DNA of 11,740 nucleotides from Deltaproteobacteria bacterium (lineage in GTDB: Bacteria; Desulfobacterota; Binatia; Binatales; Binataceae), in the NCBI GenBank assembly GCA_021780585.1, contig JAJXYM010000430.1:1-11740 (forward strand), written 5' to 3'. This document shows, piece after piece, positions 6,427 to 11,740 of this stretch (position 1 is its first letter; each line of letters begins with the position of its first letter). Both the position numbers and the translations under genes were made by a program. The notes beneath the pieces were generated by a model. It was not told where the DNA came from and searched no databases. It was given only the letters and a program-made list of their open reading frames with translations.

Positions 6427-6458
6427 ACTTGCGGAATTCAGGAGAAATCGCCGCAAGT
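6427..6458 (+). repeat. Leader inverted repeat 1
   Basis: ACTTGCGG (6427-6434) and CCGCAAGT (6451-6458) are perfect 8-base complements around a 16-base loop containing GGAGA. It lies in the 243-base gap between mlaA and the secreted-protein gene. It lacks a T-run, so it is not a terminator; it could be an RNA hairpin or a DNA-binding site. Confidence 0.45.
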
Positions 6459-6472
6459 GAGTGGAGGGCGCC

Positions 6473-6530
6473 TGATTACACATCACCATTGGAATTAAAG
6501 TTTGAAAGAAATATCTAAAAGGTGTAATCA
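6473..6530 (+). repeat. Leader inverted repeat 2, overlapping the upstream ORF ribosome site
   Basis: TGATTACAC (6473-6481) and GTGTAATCA (6522-6530) are perfect 9-base inverted repeats 40 bases apart. The enclosed segment is strikingly A+T-rich for this GC-rich window (for example ATTAAAGTTTGAAAG and ATATCTAAAA). The right arm overlaps the AAGGTG that would serve the upstream ATG at 6531. Either arm could be an operator half-site, or the pair could close an RNA stem. A competing pairing CCATTG (6486-6491) with CAATGG (6529-6534) uses part of the same right arm. Confidence 0.45.
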
Positions 6531-6599
6531 ATGGCAATCTTGGCGCTGTTCGCATATCAGGGAGGAATGGATATATGGGCACAGAAAGATTCGCCGTGA
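6531..6599 (+). CDS. Possible 22-residue leader peptide overlapping the secreted-protein start
   Basis: A 22-codon frame begins ATG at 6531 (MAILALFAYQGG...) and ends at TGA 6597-6599, ending AQKDSP. AAGGTG at 6519-6524 sits six bases upstream, a plausible ribosome site. The frame runs through the GGAGGA (6561-6566) used by the downstream gene and overlaps that gene by 25 bases in another frame, so its translation could affect initiation at 6575. An internal ATG at 6567 abuts the GGAGGA. Short frames arise by chance, and the peptide resembles no leader I recognise, so this is a candidate only. Confidence 0.25.
   Translation: MAILALFAYQGGMDIWAQKDSP
6561..6566 (+). promoter_or_regulatory. Ribosome binding site of the secreted-protein gene
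   Basis: GGAGGA, eight bases before the ATG at 6575. An out-of-frame ATG at 6567 lies directly behind it and does not lead into the secreted protein. Confidence 0.7.
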
Positions 6600-7522
6600 G
6601 GCGAAAGCCGGGAGCGCGGGCTTTGTTGCTCACGATGCTGGCGGCGATTTCGACGTTTGCGCTATCCGCCGCGCCGGCGGCGGCCGGTGGGTCGCTCGCG
6701 CAACTGGGACCGAACGCGCAACTCTTTGGCGTGCTGGCGAGCGGGTCGATTGGATTGGCCAAGTCCAGCAGCATCAGTTTCGTCAACCAGTCGCCGTTGC
6801 CGCCCGAGGTCGGAGGATACGTCGTTGACATTGGTGGACCGACCAGTTTTTTGACCGGCGACGCGATCGCGTCGGCGGCCAGTGGGATCGGGATCGATCT
6901 CGCCAACTATGACACCGTGGTCGGCGCCTGCGTGACGGGCGGCGCCAGCATCTCGACCGGAATCGGGAACGGCTGCGGCAGCTACGATTCGAGCGGAACC
7001 AGCACATTGCTGACGACACTGAGCGACGCCCAAAACGATGTGACGACTTACGCGAGTTATCTGGGCGGCTTGACGCCGACGGTATCGCTCGGCGACATCG
7101 CGCTGAAAAAATATCAGCGGATGACGATCAAGCTCGGGGCGGGACTCAACGTCGTGTCGATCGGCAGTATCACCACGGCGGGCGGCAACACGATCGTGCT
7201 TTCAGCGCCGAAAGGGGCGTTCGTCGTGATCAATGTCGGCGGAACGATCAGCCTTGGCGCCGGATCGCAGGTGTTCACGAATTCCAGCGGACTGAATCCG
7301 CATGATCTGGTCTGGAACCTGGAAGGCGCGAATCCGACGTTCGGCGCGGGCGTGACGCTGCGCGGCACGCTCATCAATGTCGTGCAGTGCGATGCGACTA
7401 CGGTCACGTTCGCGGGTGGATCGGCGATTTCCGGAGCGGTTTTGACCAACGGATCGATCGACGCGAATGGCCCGATGCATCTGAATTTCTGGCCATTTAC
7501 CGCCGGCGCGCCTCCGGTGTAA
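6575..7522 (+). CDS. Secreted Gly/Ser/Thr-rich beta-type protein of unknown function (choice-of-anchor-A or ice-binding-like)
   Basis: A 315-residue exported protein. A basic N-terminus (RFAVRRKPGAR) precedes a hydrophobic core (16-30) and probable signal peptidase I cleavage after AAPAAA (about 37). The mature part is rich in Gly, Ser, Thr, Ile and Val with few charges, suggesting a beta-helix or beta-solenoid. The C-terminal half has the run KLGAGLNVVSIGSITTAGGNT, then VVINVGG, LVWNLEGANPTFGAG, LRGTLI and ISGAVLTNGSID followed by MHLNFWPF, an order resembling choice-of-anchor-A domains and, more loosely, DUF3494 ice-binding proteins. No C-terminal anchor, sorting motif or transmembrane helix is present; it ends AGAPPV. 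There are three cysteines (119, 134, 272), the first two perhaps paired. The gene stands alone between two terminators. Coding status and export are firm; the family call is by eye, and function is unknown. Confidence 0.75.
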   Translation: MGTERFAVRRKPGARALLLTMLAAISTFALSAAPAAAGGSLAQLGPNAQLFGVLASGSIGLAKSSSISFVNQSPLPPEVGGYVVDIGGPTSFLTGDAIASAASGIGIDLANYDTVVGACVTGGASISTGIGNGCGSYDSSGTSTLLTTLSDAQNDVTTYASYLGGLTPTVSLGDIALKKYQRMTIKLGAGLNVVSIGSITTAGGNTIVLSAPKGAFVVINVGGTISLGAGSQVFTNSSGLNPHDLVWNLEGANPTFGAGVTLRGTLINVVQCDATTVTFAGGSAISGAVLTNGSIDANGPMHLNFWPFTAGAPPV

Positions 7523-7549
7523 CGCAGCGCCGCGAAGCGATCACGAGGA

Positions 7550-7587
7550 ACGGGCCGCGCCGGAACCGGCCGCGGCCCGTTTATTTT
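7550..7587 (+). terminator. Intrinsic terminator after the secreted-protein gene
   Basis: ACGGGCCGCG (7550-7559) pairs with CGCGGCCCGT (7571-7580), extended by CCGG/CCGG across one bulged C, with GAAC as the loop, then TTTATTTT (7580-7587). It starts 28 bases after the stop codon at 7522. On the minus strand no T-run follows, so it is not clearly a terminator for lipA; no separate terminator was seen in 7588-7626. Confidence 0.8.
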
Positions 7588-7626
7588 CGGCTCAAGGCCG
7601 CGAATCGATTTGCGCCCGAAAGCGCG

Positions 7627-8505
7627 TCAGTTGACGTGTTCCCAGGCGTGATAGGAGCTGCGCACCAGTGGACCCGATTCCACGTGCCGGAAACCCATCG
7701 CGCGCGCCGCGATTCGCAGTTCGGCGAATTCCTCCGGCGTCACATAGCGGACCACCGGCAGATGGTCGCGCGAGGGCCGCAGATACTGCCCGAGCGTCAG
7801 GATATCGCAAGCGACGGCGCGCAAATCCCGCAACACCCGCGTCAGTTCGTCGCGCTCCTCGCCCAAACCGAGCATCAGGCCCGCCTTGGTCAGGATTTCC
7901 CGGCCGATCGCGGCGGCGGATTTTTTCGCATGGGCGAGCACGTCCAGCGAAAGCTCGTAATGTCCGCCCGGACGGCATCGCCGGTACAGGCTCGGCACGG
8001 TTTCGATATTGTGGTTGTAGATATCGACGGGCGCGCGGACGACGGTCTCCACGCTCGCATGGACGCCCTTGAAGTCCGGCACGAGGACTTCGACGCGGGC
8101 GGTCGGCCGGGCGATTTTAATCGCCGCCGCGGTGGCCGCGAAATGGGCGGCGCCGCCGTCCGGAAGGTCGTCGCGATCGACCGAGGTGACCACGACGTGA
8201 TCGAGTCCGAGCCGCGCCACGGCGTCGCCGATGCGGCGCGGTTCGTCAGGATCGAGCGGACGCGCCTTGCCATGCGCCACCGCGCAATACGGACAGTTGC
8301 GCGTGCACACGTCGCCCATCAGCATGAAGGTGGCCGTGCGATGGGAGAAGCATTCGCCGATATTCGGACAGCACGCCTCCTGGCATACGGTATGGAGTTT
8401 GAGTTCGGCGAGCATTCCGCGCGTGCGGAAGAACTCGGGCGACGCGGGCGCGCGCACCTTGATCCAGTCGGGATGTCTGCGTTCCGCTTTTTCAGCCATG
8501 ATCAT
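7627..8505 (-). CDS. lipA: Lipoyl synthase (radical SAM)
   Basis: A 292-residue lipoyl synthase that inserts two sulphurs into protein-bound octanoyl groups, completing lipoate on E2 and GcvH domains. Both iron-sulphur motifs are intact: the auxiliary-cluster CX4CX5C (Cys41, Cys46, Cys52) and the radical-SAM CX3CX2C (Cys67, Cys71, Cys74, in CTRNCPYC). Other hallmarks are VTSVDRDDLPDGGA, YNHNIETVPSLY, GLMLGLGE, LTLGQYLRPS and the C-terminal RSSYHA (282-287), which supplies the serine ligand of the auxiliary cluster. It is somewhat shorter than E. coli LipA (321) at the N-terminus. The ATG at 8505 directly follows the lipB stop codon; an in-frame ATG at 8499 is equally possible. Last gene of the E2-lpd-lipB-lipA run. 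Confidence 0.97.
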   Translation of the reverse strand: MIMAEKAERRHPDWIKVRAPASPEFFRTRGMLAELKLHTVCQEACCPNIGECFSHRTATFMLMGDVCTRNCPYCAVAHGKARPLDPDEPRRIGDAVARLGLDHVVVTSVDRDDLPDGGAAHFAATAAAIKIARPTARVEVLVPDFKGVHASVETVVRAPVDIYNHNIETVPSLYRRCRPGGHYELSLDVLAHAKKSAAAIGREILTKAGLMLGLGEERDELTRVLRDLRAVACDILTLGQYLRPSRDHLPVVRYVTPEEFAELRIAARAMGFRHVESGPLVRSSYHAWEHVN

Positions 8506-9213
8506 TCACTTTTGAGCTTCGCAGCCGTCGGCCGTCGATTCAAGCAGGTCCCATAGGCTGGCCGCGGGGATCGGCGCGATCGCGGCGTAGCCGAATTCGT
8601 CGGCGAAGGCTTGCGCGATCAGGTCCGCGACCCGGGCGACCGACAGGTCGGGGCGGCCTTCGCGCGCGACCGAGGTCATCTGGCAGCCCGCGATTCCGCA
8701 CGGCACGATCGCGTCAAAATAGGCGAGGTCGGTCGTGACGTTGAGGGCGAAGCCGTGCAGCGTGATCCAGCGGCGGATACCGACGCCGATCGAGGCGAGC
8801 TTGCGCGGTCCTACCCATACTCCGGTCATCCCGGCGCGTCGTCCGGCGGCGATTCCGGCGCGCGCGAGGGCCGCGATCATGACGGCTTCGAGCTTGCGCA
8901 GATAGCGCGTCACGTCGCGTTCGGGACCGTCGAGCCGGAGGATCGGATAGGCGATGAGCTGGCCGGGGCCGTGATAGGTGACCTGGCCGCCGCGCGACAC
9001 GCGATGGATCGGCACGCCGGGCAATCGATGCGTGAGGAAGCGTTCGTCGGCGCCGCGGCCGAGCGTGAAGACGTGCGGATGCTCGAGCAGCGTCAGCACG
9101 TCGCCGATCGTTCCGGCCGTGCGCGCCGCGACCATCGTCTGTTGCAGTTCGAGCGCGCGCGCGTAATCGACCGCGCCGAGCCGGGCCACGCCGAGAGTCC
9201 GCGAAGCGTCCAT
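8506..9213 (-). CDS. lipB: Lipoyl(octanoyl) transferase
   Basis: A 235-residue LipB, which transfers octanoate from acyl carrier protein to lipoyl-domain lysines in the cytoplasm. The signature RGGQVTYHGPGQLIAYPI (74-91) is complete, and the catalytic pair is present: Lys138 (in RKLASIG) and Cys172 (in VPCGIAGCQMTSV). ITLHGFALNVTTDL is also typical. The frame stays open upstream to 9327, but those residues overlap the lpd 3' end and are Arg/Pro/Ser-rich, unlike LipB. The ATG at 9213 gives a normal LipB N-terminus four bases after the lpd stop. It has no Shine-Dalgarno, so translation is probably coupled to lpd. The protein is slightly longer than usual because of a C-terminal tail ending CEAQK. 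Confidence 0.96.
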   Translation of the reverse strand: MDASRTLGVARLGAVDYARALELQQTMVAARTAGTIGDVLTLLEHPHVFTLGRGADERFLTHRLPGVPIHRVSRGGQVTYHGPGQLIAYPILRLDGPERDVTRYLRKLEAVMIAALARAGIAAGRRAGMTGVWVGPRKLASIGVGIRRWITLHGFALNVTTDLAYFDAIVPCGIAGCQMTSVAREGRPDLSVARVADLIAQAFADEFGYAAIAPIPAASLWDLLESTADGCEAQK

Positions 9214-9217
9214 CGGT

Positions 9218-10630
9218 TCAGAAATTGATCGCTTCGCCCTCGGCGGCGAGCGCCGCTTCCATGATCGATTCGGAGAGCGTCGGATGCGGATGGACGGCGC
9301 GGCCGAGTTCGGCGGTGGTGGTTTCAAGGGAACGGCCGAGCACGACTTCGGAAATCAGGTCGGTCGCGTGATGGCCGATGATCTGGCATCCGAGCACTTC
9401 GCTGTACTGCTTGCTGGCGACGATCTTGACGAAGCCTTCAGTCTGATTGACGGCGACCGCCTTGCCATTGGCGCGGAACGGGAATTTGCCGACTTTCACC
9501 TCGATTCCGCGCTCGCGCGCCTGCGCCTCGCTCAGTCCGACGCAGGCGACCTCCGGCTCGCAGTAGATACATCCGGGGATATTGAGCAGGTCGAAGCCGG
9601 GTTCGCGCGCGCCGGCCATGATTTCGACCGCGGCGATCCCCTCGGCCGAGGCCTTATGCGCGAGCAGGGGCGGGCGGCCAACGTCGCCGATCGCGTAAAT
9701 CGACGGGCAGGTGGTGCGGAAGGAATCGTCGATTTTGAGATAGCCGGCGCGGTCCACTTCGACGCCCGCGCGCGCGAGGCCGAGGTCGTGGCTGAGCGGT
9801 CCGCGGCCGACGGCGACCAGCACGGCCTCGGCGTCGATTGATTTCGTCGCGCCGTCGGCCTGGAGCGCGATCGTCCATCCGGAGCCCTTGCGCGCGAGCG
9901 ATTTGTAGCCATGCCCGAGCATCACGGCGACGCCCCGTTTGACGAACGCCTTGCGCAGCTCCTCGGCGATTTCCGCGTCGAAGCCGGGCAGCATCTGCTT
10001 TTCCAGTTCGACGATCGTCACTTTGGCGCCGAAGGCCTGGTAGAAGTAGCCGAATTCGGCGCCGATCGCGCCCGCGCCGATAATCACGATCGAGGCGGGC
10101 AGGCGATCATGGACGAGCGCCTCGCGGCTGGTCATCACGCCGTCGCCGATCGTCATGCCGGGCAGCAGGCGTTCGCCGGAGCCGGTCGCGATCAGGATGC
10201 GCTCGGCGGTGAGCGCCTCGGCGGGCGGGGCGGCTTTGCCGGCCACCGGCGCGAGCGCGACCGTGTTGGGGCCGGCGATCGCGGCGTTGGCTTCGTAGTA
10301 ATCGATCTTGTTCTTGCGCAGCAGAAAGCGCACGCCTTTGGAGAGTTTGTCGGCGGCGGCGCGGCTGCGCGCGATGATCCGTTTGAAGTCGAAGGATATC
10401 TCGCCGACCGCGATGCCGTGTTCGGCGCCGGCGCCGCGAATCGATTCCATCGTTTCGGCGGAATTGAGCAGCGCCTTCGACGGGATACATCCCCAGTTCA
10501 GGCAGACGCCGCCGGGCAGATCACGCTCGACCACCGCGACGCGCAGCTTGAGCTGGCTCGCGCGAATCGCGGCGACGTAGCCGCCGGGACCCGAGCCAAT
10601 CACGACCAGATCATATTTCGAATTAGCCAA
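9218..10630 (-). CDS. lpdA: Dihydrolipoyl dehydrogenase (E3)
   Basis: A 470-residue flavoprotein disulphide reductase at full family length. It reoxidises the dihydrolipoyl arms of E2 subunits with NAD+. The FAD-binding GSGPGGYVAAIRA lies at 12-24, the redox-active disulphide GGVCLNWGCIPSK at 40-52 (Cys43, Cys48), the NAD-binding GAGAIGAEFG at 185-194, the second FAD motif YAIGDV at 312-317, and the catalytic His449-Glu454 pair in HPHPTLSE. The start codon is TTG at 10630, supported by AAGGAG six bases upstream; no ATG near the N-terminus would keep the FAD motif. It follows the E2 gene by 51 bases and is followed by lipB after four bases, so it sits in the middle of a dehydrogenase-lipoylation operon. 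High confidence in function. Confidence 0.97.
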   Translation of the reverse strand: MANSKYDLVVIGSGPGGYVAAIRASQLKLRVAVVERDLPGGVCLNWGCIPSKALLNSAETMESIRGAGAEHGIAVGEISFDFKRIIARSRAAADKLSKGVRFLLRKNKIDYYEANAAIAGPNTVALAPVAGKAAPPAEALTAERILIATGSGERLLPGMTIGDGVMTSREALVHDRLPASIVIIGAGAIGAEFGYFYQAFGAKVTIVELEKQMLPGFDAEIAEELRKAFVKRGVAVMLGHGYKSLARKGSGWTIALQADGATKSIDAEAVLVAVGRGPLSHDLGLARAGVEVDRAGYLKIDDSFRTTCPSIYAIGDVGRPPLLAHKASAEGIAAVEIMAGAREPGFDLLNIPGCIYCEPEVACVGLSEAQARERGIEVKVGKFPFRANGKAVAVNQTEGFVKIVASKQYSEVLGCQIIGHHATDLISEVVLGRSLETTTAELGRAVHPHPTLSESIMEAALAAEGEAINF

Positions 10631-10636
10631 ACCGCA

Positions 10637-10642
10637 CTCCTT
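10637..10642 (-). promoter_or_regulatory. Ribosome binding site supporting a TTG start for lpd
   Basis: AAGGAG on the minus strand, six bases before the TTG at 10630. It is the evidence for the unusual start codon. Confidence 0.75.
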
Positions 10643-10681
10643 GACAAGGCGCGCCAGCGCCGCCGCCCGCGCGCGTCCGAT

Positions 10682-11740
10682 TCAAACCAGCAGGCTCGCG
10701 GGATTTTCGAGGAAGCGCTTGATCTCGTTGAGGAAGCGCGCGCCGACCACGCCGTCGATAATGCGATGGTCGCAGGCGACCGTCATCATCATGGTCTTGC
10801 CGATTCCGAGCTGGCCATTGCGCACGACCGGACGATCCTTGATCGCGCTGACGGCGAGGATCCCGGCCTGCGGCGGCACGATCACGGCGGCGAAATGCTC
10901 GACGCCGAGCATCCCCATGTTCGAAATTGTGAAGGTCGAACCCGACAGATCCTCGGAAGTGAAACCGCCGCGCGCCGCCTTGTTGACCAGGCGATGGGCC
11001 GCGGCGGCGATTTCGGGCAGCGTCAGATGCTCGCATTCGTGAATCACCGGCACGATCAGGCCGTCCTCGACCGCGACCGCCATCCCGATGTTGATATGCG
11101 GATAGATGACGATGCCCTCCTCCTCGTAGCTCGCATTCATCCGGGTGTAGCGCGAGAGCGCGAGCGCGGTCGCCTTGACGATAATGTCGTTGTAGGTGAT
11201 GTCCTCTTCGAACAGCTCGGTCGCTTCGAGCGAACTTTTGAGCTTGACCGCCTCCTCCATATCGACTTCGACGGTGACGTAAAAATGCGGAATCTCGCGC
11301 TTGGACTGGGCCATCCGATGCGCGATGGTCTTGCGCATCTTGGAGAGTTCCTCGCGCGTGCCGGGCATCCCCTCGCGCGGCGCGATCAGGCGGCGGAACT
11401 TGAAGAGCTGCTGTTCGCGGATGAAGTTGTCGACGTCGCGCTTGGTGATACGGCCGTCGGGACCGCTGCCGCGGATATTGCCGAGATCGATTCCGGCCTC
11501 CTCGGCGGCGCGGCGCGCCAGCGGCGACGCGCGCAATTTGCCGGCGTCGCCTGAGGTCACGGGCACGGCGGCGACGGGAACGGCGACGGTGAGGTCGCGC
11601 GCGGGCGGAGCCGGGATCGCGGTCGGTCCGGCGGAACGGACGGCGCTCAGGGCGGGATGGAATTCGGGCGGCGGCGCGCCGACCGTCCCGGCCATCGCGC
11701 CGGCGGAGGGCGCGGCCGGTTCGGCTTCCAACTCCGCGTC
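10682..11740 (-). CDS. pdhC: Dihydrolipoamide acyltransferase (E2), probably of pyruvate dehydrogenase; 5' end outside the window
   Basis: The C-terminal 352 residues of a 2-oxoacid dehydrogenase E2. Reading inward from the window edge are an Ala/Pro/Val-rich flexible linker (first 65 or so residues), the peripheral subunit-binding domain RASPLARRAAEEAG...GSGPDGRITKRDV, and the catalytic acyltransferase domain. The latter has IPHFYVTVEVDM, SNMGMLGVEHFAAVIVPPQAG and the active-site DHRIIDG, followed by FLENPASLLV at the C-terminus. The lipoyl domain(s) must lie beyond 11740. SNMGMLGVEHF resembles pyruvate rather than branched-chain E2, but this is not decisive. The frame remains open through the edge; a TTG at 11731 lies inside the linker and is not a start. 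Genes for E1 alpha and beta may lie upstream. Partners are the E3, LipB and LipA encoded downstream. Confidence 0.93.
   Translation of the reverse strand, partial: DAELEAEPAAPSAGAMAGTVGAPPPEFHPALSAVRSAGPTAIPAPPARDLTVAVPVAAVPVTSGDAGKLRASPLARRAAEEAGIDLGNIRGSGPDGRITKRDVDNFIREQQLFKFRRLIAPREGMPGTREELSKMRKTIAHRMAQSKREIPHFYVTVEVDMEEAVKLKSSLEATELFEEDITYNDIIVKATALALSRYTRMNASYEEEGIVIYPHINIGMAVAVEDGLIVPVIHECEHLTLPEIAAAAHRLVNKAARGGFTSEDLSGSTFTISNMGMLGVEHFAAVIVPPQAGILAVSAIKDRPVVRNGQLGIGKTMMMTVACDHRIIDGVVGARFLNEIKRFLENPASLLV

Noticed and set aside
6402..6435. TTGACG at 6407-6412 as the -35 of the secreted-protein promoter.
   Set aside because: No acceptable -10 occurs at 16-18 bases; other candidates at 6489-6528 are also poor, so no promoter is called.
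7387..8556. A 389-codon plus-strand frame opposite lipA.
   Set aside because: It overlaps the secreted-protein gene, a terminator hairpin and intact lipA; its Arg/His-rich composition marks it as an antisense shadow.
9214..9327. An upstream extension of lipB by 38 codons.
   Set aside because: The added residues are low-complexity Arg/Pro/Ser and overlap the conserved lpd C-terminus; LipB homologues begin near the ATG at 9213.
9911..11554. A 547-codon open frame on the plus strand opposite lpd and the E2 gene.
   Set aside because: It is rich in Asp, Arg, His and Gly, as expected of antisense to GC-rich genes, has no recognisable domain, and lies opposite two intact conserved enzymes.
1..11740. 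tRNA or rRNA genes, CRISPR arrays, insertion-sequence ends, integrase or phage genes.
   Set aside because: None was found; nearly all the sequence is taken up by conserved coding regions with uniform composition.

Overview
The window is 11,740 bases of GC-rich bacterial DNA carrying ordinary chromosomal genes. It comes from a diderm (outer-membrane) bacterium, because it encodes a nearly complete Mla phospholipid-transport system (MlaE, F, D, C, A) and a TPR lipoprotein. It also encodes a CofC-like guanylyltransferase, which points to coenzyme F420 synthesis. Diderm envelope plus F420 suggests an uncultured soil-type lineage (for example Binatota-, Tectomicrobia- or deltaproteobacteria-like). 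That placement is inference only.

Layout. (1) 61-1774, minus strand: a TPR/SH3b lipoprotein followed by a dienelactone-hydrolase-family enzyme, with a good sigma70-like promoter in front of the lipoprotein gene. (2) 1989-6331, plus strand: cofC, mlaE, mlaF, mlaD, mlaC and mlaA, tightly packed except for a 126-base gap before mlaA, and closed by a near-perfect intrinsic terminator at 6366-6401. cofC appears to start at the 5' end of its own transcript (leaderless). (3) 6402-7587, plus strand: one secreted, glycine/serine/threonine-rich beta-type protein of unknown function. Its roughly 170-base leader holds two perfect inverted repeats and a possible 22-codon upstream ORF running through the main ribosome binding site. 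Its own terminator follows. (4) 7627-11740, minus strand: lipoate and 2-oxoacid dehydrogenase genes in the order E2 (truncated by the window edge), lpd (E3), lipB, lipA. The set makes sense together: LipB transfers octanoate to the E2 lipoyl domain, LipA inserts sulphur, E2 carries acetyl groups, and E3 reoxidises the dihydrolipoyl arm.

Most of the window is recognisable core biology. The parts worth a second look are the leader and product of the secreted gene at 6402-7522, the MlaA protein that seems to lack the lipidation cysteine, the cofC gene at the head of an mla operon, and the apparent leaderless start of cofC. No tRNA, rRNA, CRISPR array, insertion sequence or phage gene was seen.
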